Below, piece after piece: positions 15,449-24,425 of a DNA stretch of 34,876 nucleotides. This DNA is from Actinomycetota bacterium (GTDB lineage: Bacteria > Actinomycetota > Actinomycetes > S36-B12 > UBA5976), in NCBI GenBank assembly GCA_027730605.1, contig JAQCGN010000007.1, positions 1 through 34,876 of the forward strand, given 5' to 3'. The position numbers and the translations under genes are program-made. The notes beneath the pieces are model-generated. The model saw nothing but the letters and a program-made list of their open reading frames with translations. It made no database searches and had not been told where the DNA came from. The first letter of the stretch is position 1, and each line of letters opens with the position of its first letter.

Positions 15449-17304
15449 TTTGCATACCACCTTTGAAAAATGAGAAAACTCCACAGTTCCTTACGGTAAT
15501 CATACCTGCCACTTAAATGCTGACGTTGCATTTGATTAATCAAAACATGGTCAAATAAGCCTTGATTATTCAAGTATGTGGGATTCATAAAATCTAGAAG
15601 TTGATCTTTTAATTCAAAATTCAACCATTTTGCTACTGGAACCCCAAGGCCATGTTTATTTTTTGCGATTAAGTAATCTGGAAGATACTTTCTCAGTACA
15701 TTTTTTAATATGTTTTTTGAGCCAATCCTACTTAATCTATGATTATCAGGAATTCGATTTACGAACTCAAACAAATCCACATCCAACAAAGGTGACCTTG
15801 CTTCAAGGCCATATCGCATGGTTGCACGGTCTACTTTAACTAAAACGTTATCACGCAAGTATGTAGCTAGATAACCGTATGAAATTTGTTGAGACTTTGA
15901 TTGAATTGAACCAAGAGATTCTAGTTCACTGAATATTCTTTTTTGTAATAGAGAATCGACGTTTGATATCTCGATAGATTTAATCAATTTTGGCAAATCT
16001 CTCCTAGTAAATGCGCCCCTCCACTCAAAATCTCTAAACCAGTAATCTTTTTCGTTTAATCCTCTACTTATTCGTTGAGCCTTGAAACCTAAATCAAAAT
16101 AGTTTCCCCTAGAAGGAATTTGATTAAGTATAAATTTGGTTGTACTAAAAAATGGTTTAAATACTTTCATGAGTTCCACATAGTTGTGAGCAATAAAATT
16201 AGGGTACCCCAAAAAGAGTTCATCGCCCCCATCGCCGGTCAACACTACATCAACATGCTCTTTGGCATATTTTGAAAGAATTAATTGGGGGATGATAGCT
16301 GGATCGGCTAATGGCTCATCGATACATTCGATAACAGAGTCTAATGATTCTTGTGCTTTTCTACTTACTATAGGTAACTCAATTATTTGATAACCAAATG
16401 AGTTAGCAATAGATTTTGCAGCAGCACTTTCGTCGTATGAATCATCGTCAAATTTTGCTGTAAAAATCTTTACATCTTTTCTACCCAGCGCAGAAATTTT
16501 CGCCAAAATTGTTGCACTATCAATTCCACCGGATAGAAATAAACCTATAGGCACATCGGCAATTAACCTTTTTTTTACCGAATCTCCAATTTTTAGATCT
16601 ACTTGATCAACTAAATTATTTTTATTGATACTCATGATTTCTAAATTGGGCTTCCAAAATGATGATTTGGTAATATTATGATTCTTATCTACTACAAGAA
16701 AATGACCGGCTTCAACTTTATAAATATTTGAATATATTGTTCCTGTATTTCCTACCGATTCTAATGAAAAATACTCAATCATCGAATCTGTGTTAATTTT
16801 TAATATATTTTTATGTACTTCTGCAATAGTCTTAATCTCTGATGAAAATATAAAAGAATTTTTATCTTGAAAAAAGTGGAGCGGTTTCTTTCCTATAGAA
16901 TCTCGTGCCAAAATTAAATTCTCATTATTTGAATCCCAAAGTGCTACCGCAAACATTCCCCTCAGTCTGCTAAAAATATTTGTTCCCCATTGTCGATAAC
17001 CATGAATAACAACTTCAGAATCAGAGTTTGATTTAAATTTGTGGCCTAATTGAATTAATTGTGACCTTAACTCGCGGTAATTATAAATCTCGCCATTGAC
17101 TATTCCAACCAATTGAGAATCATTAGAAAATATTGGTTGATTACCTTGGTCTAAATCTAGAACAGACATTCTTCGAAAAGCCAAACTTACGAACCCATCT
17201 TCGTATTCTCCTGAGTCGTCAGGACCTCGATGAATTAAAGTTTGAGAAAGTTTTTTCAACAATTCTCTATTTGGTTGGCCTAGAAAACCTGCTATTCCAC
17301 ACAT
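15436..17304 (-). CDS. asnB: Asparagine synthase-like glutamine amidotransferase
   Basis: A 622-residue protein with an N-terminal class II glutaminase domain: catalytic Cys2 in MCGIAGF, IHRGPDDSG at 24-32, NGEIYNYRELR at 70-80, and SDSEVV. A C-terminal ATP-pyrophosphatase domain carries the PP-loop FLSGGIDSAT at 256-265 and LTGDGGDELFLGY. Family members transfer ammonia from glutamine to a carboxylate through an adenylate. Length and domain order fit AsnB. Paralogues are common in surface-polysaccharide loci, where they may amidate sugar acids, and this gene is coupled to a glycosyltransferase, so a glycan role is as likely as asparagine synthesis. An ACAGGAA site precedes the ATG. Confidence 0.9.
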   Translation of the reverse strand: MCGIAGFLGQPNRELLKKLSQTLIHRGPDDSGEYEDGFVSLAFRRMSVLDLDQGNQPIFSNDSQLVGIVNGEIYNYRELRSQLIQLGHKFKSNSDSEVVIHGYRQWGTNIFSRLRGMFAVALWDSNNENLILARDSIGKKPLHFFQDKNSFIFSSEIKTIAEVHKNILKINTDSMIEYFSLESVGNTGTIYSNIYKVEAGHFLVVDKNHNITKSSFWKPNLEIMSINKNNLVDQVDLKIGDSVKKRLIADVPIGLFLSGGIDSATILAKISALGRKDVKIFTAKFDDDSYDESAAAKSIANSFGYQIIELPIVSRKAQESLDSVIECIDEPLADPAIIPQLILSKYAKEHVDVVLTGDGGDELFLGYPNFIAHNYVELMKVFKPFFSTTKFILNQIPSRGNYFDLGFKAQRISRGLNEKDYWFRDFEWRGAFTRRDLPKLIKSIEISNVDSLLQKRIFSELESLGSIQSKSQQISYGYLATYLRDNVLVKVDRATMRYGLEARSPLLDVDLFEFVNRIPDNHRLSRIGSKNILKNVLRKYLPDYLIAKNKHGLGVPVAKWLNFELKDQLLDFMNPTYLNNQGLFDHVLINQMQRQHLSGRYDYRKELWSFLIFQRWYAKWMN

Positions 17305-17371
17305 ATATTCCTGTCCAGTTTTCTATTTCTAGGCAAAATACCACGACCTAACCACAATCTAGACTAATGTA

Positions 17372-17400
17372 TAAACAATTTTATTAACAAGGCTTACAAT
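17372..17400 (+). promoter_or_regulatory. Candidate promoter of the epimerase gene
   Basis: TAAACA (17372-17377) lies 17 bases before TACAAT (17395-17400). This would give a short leader of about 25 bases containing GAGGA before the GTG at 17431. Confidence 0.35.
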
Positions 17401-17430
17401 AAGTTTAATGTCTCGAATGAGGATCTTTTT

Positions 17431-18363
17431 GTGATTAAAGTAGTTGTGACTGGAGCTTGTGGTTTTATTGGTTCTGCTATTACAGAAAAACTTATAAGCC
17501 AGGGATACTTTGTAGAAGGAATCGATAACCTTGATAATAACTTATATAGTAAAGAGGTTAAAGAAAAAAGACTTTCAAATTTACTTAATTTAAATAATTT
17601 TTCATTCAGTAATCTTGATTTAGCGATAGATAATCTTGATCAATCAATTGAGGGTTCTTCATATGTTATTAATGAAGCGGCATTACCTGGACAAGTTTTA
17701 AGTTGGGAAATATTTCCTAAATATGTTTCGGCTAATATTCTTGCAGTTGAAAAACTCCTAGAGAAATGCTTGAAATATAAAGTGAAAAAAGTAGTTCAAG
17801 CTTCTACATCATCTGTCTGTGGAAAGTTTGCAGTTGGAAATGAGGCAATACCAACAAATCCGATATCACCATACGGAATAACCAAATTGGCAGCTGAAAA
17901 CTTATATTATGCATTAGGTCTTAACTCTGATTTAAACTTTGCTATCTTAAGGTATTTTTCTGTTTATGGTCCAGGACAAAGACCCGACATGGCTGTTCAT
18001 AAGTTTTTAAAATTAATAAAAAGTAAGGGTGAGCTAAATATTACTGGTGATGGAACTCAAAGACGAGACCTAACATTCATTTCAGATGTAGTAGACGCGA
18101 CAATTTCTAGCATGAAATTTGAAGAGAGTGGTCAAATTTTTAATATCTCAGGAGGTAAGCAATATTCTTTAAATGAAATAGTTAATAAATGTTTTGAAGT
18201 AGTTGGTACTAAAGCAAATATAAATTACGTGAAAAGGCCAAAAGGAGATCAAGAGGAAACTTTTGGTGATAACTCAAAAGCTAGATTAAAACTGGGTTTT
18301 GACCCTAAAGTGGATTTAATACTAGGTTTACAGAAGCAACTAAGTAGTATGGCTAATGAATGA
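17431..18363 (+). CDS. NAD-dependent sugar epimerase/dehydratase (extended SDR)
   Basis: A 310-residue nucleotide-sugar enzyme. The NAD-binding motif TGACGFIG is at 7-14, a Ser/Thr-rich catalytic strand QASTSSVCG at 123-131, and the catalytic YGITK pair Y148/K152. It also has RYFSVYGPGQRPDM and a C-terminal GDNSKARLKLGFDP, typical of UDP-glucose 4-epimerase-like proteins. Substrate is undetermined (UDP-hexose or UDP-hexuronate). The start is GTG with GAGGA seven bases upstream. Its stop overlaps the next gene as ATGA, so it is coupled to the membrane protein. It diverges from the asnB-like gene across about 125 bases. Confidence 0.9.
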   Translation: MIKVVVTGACGFIGSAITEKLISQGYFVEGIDNLDNNLYSKEVKEKRLSNLLNLNNFSFSNLDLAIDNLDQSIEGSSYVINEAALPGQVLSWEIFPKYVSANILAVEKLLEKCLKYKVKKVVQASTSSVCGKFAVGNEAIPTNPISPYGITKLAAENLYYALGLNSDLNFAILRYFSVYGPGQRPDMAVHKFLKLIKSKGELNITGDGTQRRDLTFISDVVDATISSMKFEESGQIFNISGGKQYSLNEIVNKCFEVVGTKANINYVKRPKGDQEETFGDNSKARLKLGFDPKVDLILGLQKQLSSMANE

Positions 18364-20423
18364 ATTTAGAAAAAACACTTGAGAGTACCAGAAGAACTTA
18401 TCCTTACATATTCTTAATTTTAATAAATCTTATAGTTTTTTATAAATATTGGTTAGGAATTTCAACCCCACCATGGGATTTTTTAGGTGGCGGAATGGTT
18501 GAGCAATACAGATTTTATAAAGATGGAGGTTTTTTTAGCCCACCTTCATGGTTTCCTTACGCGTGGTTTGGAATCCCTGAATATCAAATGGTTCAGGATG
18601 GTGGCTGGTTCATTCCAGTTTGGATAACAGCTGAAATTTTTGGATGGTATCCAGCAAATGCTGCCCGCGTGCAAGCTTTGCTAGTTCTCTTTGGTGCGAT
18701 TGGTATGTATAAACTTTCATTTACTTTTGTTAAATCAAAATATTTGGCTACTATAGCTGGAACTTTATATTTATTTATACCTGTTTTTTACTCAAATGCA
18801 CAGCATTATTCTTCTGTTAGATCAGCTGCTTTTCTGCCTTGGGTTTTATTTTTCATTCATCCCGAAAATATTTCAAAAACACGTATTTCGGTTTTTTTAG
18901 GTTCCTTAGTTATTTTCCAAACAATTACAGGATCGTATCCTGGTAATTTAATTGCAACTTTTTATACGGTACTGATTTACTTTTTTGTTGTATGTATTTT
19001 TTCAAGCAATAATAAATATCAATATTTGAAATCACTATCTATAATGAGTTTAGCTGGTATTTCAATGGGTCTAATTCGTTATTTGCCAGTTATTCAATTG
19101 CAAGAAACTTTTCCAAGTGATGTGGGAAATCAAGCAGGAGTAAGGATTTATAATTTAGCGTATTTAATTTTCCCATTTATTGGAAAAGATTTGCCATATG
19201 AAGATCCAACTCTGAGAAGTATTTATATTGGTAGTTTTGCGCTGGCTGTTATTTTTTATTTGAATTATAAAAATAAGAAGTTAATTCCTTGGCTTACACT
19301 TTTTATTATGTCAACTATTCTTATGCTTTCAAATACTTTAAACACAGGTATTCGTGAGATTATTCCATTTATTAACATTAGTCGATTTGCAATTACTGAT
19401 TGGCGAAATACCTTCAATTTATCAGTAATTATGATTGTTATTTTAACAATAAAATATATTCAGGATCAAAAAGTTATAGACCACTTCAAGACTAGAATTT
19501 TGGCATTAGCAACATTGTTGGTCTTTATTAGCATTACCGCGTATCAGTCAGGGCAGTCAATTATAAATCTAGCGTTCTATTCTATCTTAACCATTATATT
19601 CTTTTTTTACTTTAAAAAAACCAGCATAAAAAGTAATTTAAGTAAATCTCTAACACTTGTTTTGATATCTTCTTCTGCAGTGCTTTTTGTTTTTCAAAAC
19701 AGTTTTTCGTGGATGACAACAGTAAAAGAACAGAATTTTAATATCTATAATAACACTTTTACCAATGTATTTGAGTACGTAAAATATCCTTTGAAATCTA
19801 GACCAGCAAGAGTTAGTTTTTTACCAACGCCCCTGACCCCTGAAAATTATAAAAATGACCAAAGATACAACAGGTTCTGGTTAACAGGAGGTTTTGGTGC
19901 CTTTGGCTATCACAACATTAAAGACATAGAGTCCTATTCAGCTCTTTTCCCGCGCTTAGAAAAAGAAAGTGATCCGGTCGTAAATTTTTTGCTTGCAAAA
20001 GGTAAGCAAGTAATTACAGATGGTAATCAAAACTTGGAACAAAAGCTTACAGATTGCACTGCTTCTATTTCTTGCCCCAATGATTTGGGAATAGAAGTTG
20101 CGCAACAAGTATTTGATAAAGAGCGTGAAGTTTTTAAAATTAAGTCTGAAAGAAGTTTCACAATGATACAAAATGAAATATATAGTCCAATCTGGTCTGG
20201 CACAGTTTGTGACGATCTAAAATGTGACAGTATTGCAACAAGTTCAACCCTTAAATCATTGAGGACATGGGATCTTCCTCCAGGTGATTACCTATTCACA
20301 ACTGAAGCAAAAACTCCACTGAATAATCAAAGGTGGATTCTATTTTGGTTTGGTTTGTCAATTGCTTTACTTTCAACTGCTAGGAGAAAATCTACTTTAG
20401 AATTGATGTACCACCGTCAATAG
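18360..20423 (+). CDS. Large multispanning membrane protein, YfhO-like / putative GT-C glycosyltransferase
   Basis: A 687-residue protein with roughly a dozen hydrophobic helices, a large soluble region of about 180 residues near the C-terminus (roughly 470-650), and a last helix just before a basic tail (STARRKS). Topology and composition resemble the YfhO family and GT-C glycosyltransferases. The first external loop is rich in Trp, Pro and Gly with acidic residues (PPWDFLGGG, MVQDGGW), the usual site of catalytic acidic residues in GT-C enzymes. It is translationally coupled to the epimerase and near a GtrB-like enzyme, so it may transfer a lipid-linked sugar outside the membrane (inference). 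The 3' end overlaps the convergent SDR gene by 32 bases. Confidence 0.7.
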   Translation: MNLEKTLESTRRTYPYIFLILINLIVFYKYWLGISTPPWDFLGGGMVEQYRFYKDGGFFSPPSWFPYAWFGIPEYQMVQDGGWFIPVWITAEIFGWYPANAARVQALLVLFGAIGMYKLSFTFVKSKYLATIAGTLYLFIPVFYSNAQHYSSVRSAAFLPWVLFFIHPENISKTRISVFLGSLVIFQTITGSYPGNLIATFYTVLIYFFVVCIFSSNNKYQYLKSLSIMSLAGISMGLIRYLPVIQLQETFPSDVGNQAGVRIYNLAYLIFPFIGKDLPYEDPTLRSIYIGSFALAVIFYLNYKNKKLIPWLTLFIMSTILMLSNTLNTGIREIIPFINISRFAITDWRNTFNLSVIMIVILTIKYIQDQKVIDHFKTRILALATLLVFISITAYQSGQSIINLAFYSILTIIFFFYFKKTSIKSNLSKSLTLVLISSSAVLFVFQNSFSWMTTVKEQNFNIYNNTFTNVFEYVKYPLKSRPARVSFLPTPLTPENYKNDQRYNRFWLTGGFGAFGYHNIKDIESYSALFPRLEKESDPVVNFLLAKGKQVITDGNQNLEQKLTDCTASISCPNDLGIEVAQQVFDKEREVFKIKSERSFTMIQNEIYSPIWSGTVCDDLKCDSIATSSTLKSLRTWDLPPGDYLFTTEAKTPLNNQRWILFWFGLSIALLSTARRKSTLELMYHRQ

Positions 20424-21156
20424 ATATACTTTGTCCTATTAGATAATCAGTCAAACTTCCCGAAGCACAATTAAAAACTACTTTTGCAATATCTTCAACT
20501 TCCCCAATATTTCCTAATGGTATGTTTTCTGAAACAAATTGCTCAAACAACTCTTCAGAATCTCCTTTTCGCCTGTTCCAAATACCATCTTCGGTCAATA
20601 TGTGACCTGGATTAATAATATTTACTCGTATCTGATTTCTGGATAGTCTCAATGCCTGATACTTTGCAAAAATATTTAGTGCACGTTTTGAGTAAGAATA
20701 AGCAAATGGTGCTCTCACGTTAAAATTATGTGCGATACTTCCAATGAAAATAATTGAACCTCCATTTTTACTATTTTCAATTAGTGGCAAGAGGAATTTA
20801 AACTGATTTACGGTATTTAAGAAATTTAATTTAATTAATTCTAAATTGCTTTCAAAAGTTGTGTCTATACCTCTAGTTCCAGTGCCAGAACCTATATTAA
20901 AAACAATACAGTCAAGTCTTCCCCAATTCTGATTAATATATTGAAATAATTCATTAGCTTTAGAATTGTTACATAAATCTGCAACCAATCCAATTGCAGA
21001 ATTTCCTCTGATGTTATTTAAATTATTTTGAATATCTTTCATTGCTTTTTGATTTCTTCCCGTAATGCAGACATCCCAATTCTCAGTGTGAAATTTTTCG
21101 AGAATTCCTTTACCAATTCCTTTAGTTGACCCTGTTACTAAAACCTTTTGGGTCAT
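20392..21156 (-). CDS. Short-chain dehydrogenase/reductase
   Basis: A 254-residue classical SDR. The cofactor motif TGSTKGIGKG is at 8-17, catalytic Ser in FIGSIAH, and Y-x-x-x-K as YSYSK in the PFAYSYSKRALN segment. The ending ISIDGGTSIL is typical of the family. The usual NNAG motif is replaced by FNIGSGTG. It is the last gene of the minus-strand sugar operon; its start overlaps the TIM-barrel isomerase stop by 4 bases. Probably it oxidises or reduces a sugar hydroxyl or keto group; the substrate is unknown. Confidence 0.85.
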   Translation of the reverse strand: MTQKVLVTGSTKGIGKGILEKFHTENWDVCITGRNQKAMKDIQNNLNNIRGNSAIGLVADLCNNSKANELFQYINQNWGRLDCIVFNIGSGTGTRGIDTTFESNLELIKLNFLNTVNQFKFLLPLIENSKNGGSIIFIGSIAHNFNVRAPFAYSYSKRALNIFAKYQALRLSRNQIRVNIINPGHILTEDGIWNRRKGDSEELFEQFVSENIPLGNIGEVEDIAKVVFNCASGSLTDYLIGQSISIDGGTSILK

Positions 21157-21986
21157 TTAAATTGCTCTAAAAGTTCTTGAGTGTATAAAAGTTGTTTTTT
21201 TGCAACCTCAATATCATTTTCCCCGCGCGCAGCCTGCATCGTTATCCCTCCGGCATATCTAATTTCATTAAGTTTCGAAAAAACAAGTTCAAAATTAGCA
21301 TTTCCCGAACCAAGTGGTACCGTCGTGCCCTTTAATTCTCGATCTTTCACATGAACATTTAGAATTTTGTGTCCATAGGCTTCAAGTTCTTTAACTGGGT
21401 CATAGCCTAATGAGGCACTGTTTCCTATGTCATAATTTGCTTGAACATGCTCTCGATTAATTCTTTCGAGTAAATTCTTAAAACTATTTGCATCTAAATC
21501 TGTTTCTAAAGATATTTTCATTCCAATTTCTTTTGCTAAATCAAATGCCTCCTGCATAGCATTAATGAGTTCATTCTTTTCATGTTCATTCTTGATTGAA
21601 GATGCATCTACAAACGGAATCTCTACACCAATTGCTCCAACTTCTTTACCATTTAATAATAGGTTATTTAAATATTCTATATTCTGCCTTAGAGTAATTT
21701 TTGACATTCGCACAAATGGTTGTTGCATAAAAATATCGGCACAAATAAAATCAATTCTTACGTCAGTTTCTGCGATTATATCTTTAATTTGCTCAATTCC
21801 AACCTCAGACATTAACGCATTAATCTCAATTGGATTTTCCACTATCCATTCGATTGCTGTGTAACCAATTTCCCTGGCAATATGAAATTCCTTTTGCCAA
21901 GTTTGCGCTGGGTAAGCTTGGATCTTTCCATTTATGCGTGGAGATAGTCGTCCTTGCATGATGCCGATTTGTTTAGTTAGGCTCAT
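21153..21986 (-). CDS. TIM-barrel sugar (phosphate) isomerase/epimerase, xylose isomerase-like fold
   Basis: A 277-residue protein starting near GIMQGRLSPR, with likely metal-binding carboxylates and His in ISLETDLD, ANYDIGNS and LNVHVKDR. These are characteristic of the AP endonuclease family 2 / sugar phosphate isomerase superfamily. The PLGSGNANFE segment after HVKDR is also typical. Substrates in the superfamily range from hydroxypyruvate to inosose and tagatose, so none can be assigned here. It lies 14 bases after the NeuB-like gene and overlaps the following SDR gene. Confidence 0.85.
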   Translation of the reverse strand: MSLTKQIGIMQGRLSPRINGKIQAYPAQTWQKEFHIAREIGYTAIEWIVENPIEINALMSEVGIEQIKDIIAETDVRIDFICADIFMQQPFVRMSKITLRQNIEYLNNLLLNGKEVGAIGVEIPFVDASSIKNEHEKNELINAMQEAFDLAKEIGMKISLETDLDANSFKNLLERINREHVQANYDIGNSASLGYDPVKELEAYGHKILNVHVKDRELKGTTVPLGSGNANFELVFSKLNEIRYAGGITMQAARGENDIEVAKKQLLYTQELLEQFK

Positions 21987-22000
21987 AATATTTTATGAAA

Positions 22001-22828
22001 TTACCAGTAGCGAAGTTTGGCTGCCACAGCCTTCTCAGCTTCTCCAAATTCTTTTTTTCCGCTACCTAAAGATTTCTCAACACTTCGCACTCCGCCAACT
22101 AACTGTTGAAGTCCTCGTTTTTCTAACGAGGCTGATTGATCAGATCCATACATTGCTCTATCAAGGGTGATGTGTCTTTCAATAGCGGTGACACCCATTG
22201 CTGCTGCTGCGATGGATGGAACTGGAGACACTTCGTGTCCGCTGTATCCAACTGGGCAATTATATTTTTCACTTAAAGTTTTTATCATATTTAGATTTAG
22301 ATCCTCTTCTGGGCAAGGGTAAACAGAAACTGTATGCATCAATGTGAATGCGCAACCTGCTTCTCTAAATATGGAAACAGCCGCATCTATTTCTGTGAAA
22401 GTTGCCATTCCTGTTGAAATAAATGTGTGAATCTTTTCAGATGCAACTTCTTTTAACAAAGGAATGTGAGTAAGCATTGCCGAAGCAATTTTGTTGTACT
22501 TACAGTTAAATTGTCTTAAAAATTTTTGACTTTCAACATCCCAAGCAGAAGCAAACCATTCAATACTTTTATTTTTGCAGTATTTGTCTATTTCTTTATA
22601 TTCATTTAGACCAAATTCTAAGCCTACTTTTTGCTCACGAGTAGTTTTGCCCCATGGACTTTCTCTCGGTGTATCTAGAACTGCTGGAGTGTAAACAATG
22701 TCAATTGTTCTTTTTTGAAATTTAACAGCATCACAACCTGCATCTTTTGCCATGTCAATCAGTTGTTTAGCAATGTCAATACTTCCGTTATGATTGATGC
22801 CAATTTCAGCAATAACAAAAATAGACAT
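22001..22828 (-). CDS. NeuB-family synthase (N-acetylneuraminate synthase-like) without SAF domain
   Basis: A 275-residue PEP-dependent aldol synthase. Motifs follow the NeuB TIM barrel: AEIGINHNGS (7-16), AVKFQKR, FISTGMAT, MHTVSVYPCPEEDLNL, VGYSGHE, and ERHITLDRAMYGSDQSASLE with the metal-binding His. The family condenses phosphoenolpyruvate with an N-acetyl-aminosugar to make sialic, legionaminic or pseudaminic acids. Usual length is about 340-350 with a C-terminal SAF (antifreeze-like) domain that closes over the neighbouring subunit's active site. Here the protein stops right after the barrel. It lies inside an operon of sugar-modifying enzymes, but no CMP-sugar synthetase gene is in the window. 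The product is unknown. Confidence 0.85.
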   Translation of the reverse strand: MSIFVIAEIGINHNGSIDIAKQLIDMAKDAGCDAVKFQKRTIDIVYTPAVLDTPRESPWGKTTREQKVGLEFGLNEYKEIDKYCKNKSIEWFASAWDVESQKFLRQFNCKYNKIASAMLTHIPLLKEVASEKIHTFISTGMATFTEIDAAVSIFREAGCAFTLMHTVSVYPCPEEDLNLNMIKTLSEKYNCPVGYSGHEVSPVPSIAAAAMGVTAIERHITLDRAMYGSDQSASLEKRGLQQLVGGVRSVEKSLGSGKKEFGEAEKAVAAKLRYW

Positions 22829-22873
22829 CTAATCCTCCAAGGACTTTAGAAAGTAAGTTTCCTTAATGAAAAC

Positions 22874-23692
22874 TTACCAAACACTTCTACCTCCGTCGGC
22901 TGAAATCACCGCTCCAGTCAAGTATGAAGAAGCCTGTGAGCATAAAAAGGCAACTAAGGCTTGATATTCATGAGGTTTGGCCATTCTGGCCATCGGAATT
23001 CTCTTGGTTATCTCATCTAAAAATTCTTGTGATTGATTTACTTCTACTCCTCCTGGACAAATCGCATTAGCTCTAACCCCTTGTTCTGGCCAATATGTGG
23101 CTAAATATTTTGTTAATCCGATTAATCCAGCTTTTGCAATGGAGTATCCAACCGGCTTTACAGGTTGCTCATTATCTTTTAATCCTTTTTGTTTATATAA
23201 GCGTTGATCGGGACCAAGTATTGCTAATTCTGAAGAAATATTCACAATTGTTCCGGATCCATTTTTTGCAAAATGAGTACCGAAAGTTTTACTACAAAGC
23301 ACTGCACCTAACAAATTTACATCTAATTCTTTTTGTAGATTAAGCAAAGTAACATCTTCAAATCTTGTTTTGTCTAAACCTTTATCGCTAACAACTGGGT
23401 TAATTGCCGCATTGTTAATTAAGGAATCAACTTTTCCGTATTTATTTACTAAATCTTTTAGTAAATTATCAATTGATTCTTGATTTGTTACATCTAGGTG
23501 ATATCCAACAGACTTTCCACCTATTTTATGAGCAACATTTTCAGCTGCTTTCAAATCTAGATCGGCAATAATAGCAACCCCTCCACAATGATTTATCGCT
23601 TCACCATGTTCCAAGCCAAGTAATCCAGCACCACCAGTAATCACCACTACTTTATTTTCTAAATCAAACCAATAGTTTTTTTCTTTTTTCAT
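22874..23692 (-). CDS. Short-chain dehydrogenase/reductase in sugar operon
   Basis: A 272-residue classical SDR. The cofactor motif is TGGAGLLG at about 20-27, with NNAAIN, catalytic Ser in NISSELA, YSIAK as the catalytic Tyr/Lys pair, and a C-terminal ISADGGRSVW. The insert between Ser and Tyr (DQRLYKQKG and on) is longer than in many SDRs and is seen in relatives from nonulosonate loci such as those with PtmA-like proteins; that comparison is from memory. Its ATG shares one base with the SIS gene stop (TAATG), so the two are coupled. It probably acts on a sugar intermediate. Confidence 0.87.
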   Translation of the reverse strand: MKKEKNYWFDLENKVVVITGGAGLLGLEHGEAINHCGGVAIIADLDLKAAENVAHKIGGKSVGYHLDVTNQESIDNLLKDLVNKYGKVDSLINNAAINPVVSDKGLDKTRFEDVTLLNLQKELDVNLLGAVLCSKTFGTHFAKNGSGTIVNISSELAILGPDQRLYKQKGLKDNEQPVKPVGYSIAKAGLIGLTKYLATYWPEQGVRANAICPGGVEVNQSQEFLDEITKRIPMARMAKPHEYQALVAFLCSQASSYLTGAVISADGGRSVW

Positions 23693-24300
23693 TATTTAAC
23701 TATCTTCAACTTTCCTTTTTCAATTAAGTAATCTTCAACTAATTCCATGACTATGTGACCAGCAGTGATATGCAGTTCTTGAATTCTTCCCGTAATTGAA
23801 GTTGGGGCAATAAATGAATAATCGCAAAGTGGTAAGGCAGGTCCCCCACTTCCACCAAGAAACCCAACAGTGACAATTCCAAGTTCTTTAGCCTTAGTCA
23901 AAGCTTTTAAGATATTAGGAGATTTGCCAGATGTCGTGATCCCGATGAGCACATCTCCTCTATTTCCCAGAGCTTCCACCATTCGCTCAAAAATAACTTC
24001 AAAACCCAAATCGTTTCCGCAAGCAGTTAGCGTGGAGGTATCCATTGCTAAGGCAATTGCGGGCAGTGTTTGTCTTGTGACATCAGGTCGAAGTCGGATG
24101 AGTAACTCCGCAGCTAAGTGTTGGGCGTCAGCTGCACTACCGCCATTCCCACACAAAAGAATTTTGTTTCCATTTTCAATAGCACCACCACAAATTTTTC
24201 CGATTTCAACCAAAGGGGCAATATGCTTATCCAACACTTCTTGGCGTGCACGAATGCCTTCGGCCAAAGCACTTTTAACAACCTCTACCGAATTGGACAT
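23692..24300 (-). CDS. SIS-domain sugar phosphate isomerase, GmhA-like
   Basis: A 202-residue protein with the phosphosugar-binding signature LLCGNGGSAADAQHLAAEL starting at about residue 48, then ITTSGKSPNILKAL and an H-x-x-x-E-like LHITAGHIVMELVED. These match phosphoheptose isomerase GmhA and related DiaA proteins. GmhA converts sedoheptulose 7-phosphate to a heptose 7-phosphate. The ATG at 24300 puts the CGNGGS motif at the usual distance; a GTG at 24315 and a TTG at 24348 are in frame but less convincing. It leads the sugar operon, so it could supply a heptose or another ketose-derived sugar to the SDR and NeuB-like steps (inference). Confidence 0.88.
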   Translation of the reverse strand: MSNSVEVVKSALAEGIRARQEVLDKHIAPLVEIGKICGGAIENGNKILLCGNGGSAADAQHLAAELLIRLRPDVTRQTLPAIALAMDTSTLTACGNDLGFEVIFERMVEALGNRGDVLIGITTSGKSPNILKALTKAKELGIVTVGFLGGSGGPALPLCDYSFIAPTSITGRIQELHITAGHIVMELVEDYLIEKGKLKIVK

Positions 24301-24425
24301 AAATCTAGTTTTCACCGACTCCTTGTGCTTAATTTCTCCTATAACCAAACGCTATACCCTGGGACCTGAGTTTCAAGTGATAATGTGGCGACTAGAGCAG
24401 TATTCCCATCAATTAAGAGGTAAAA

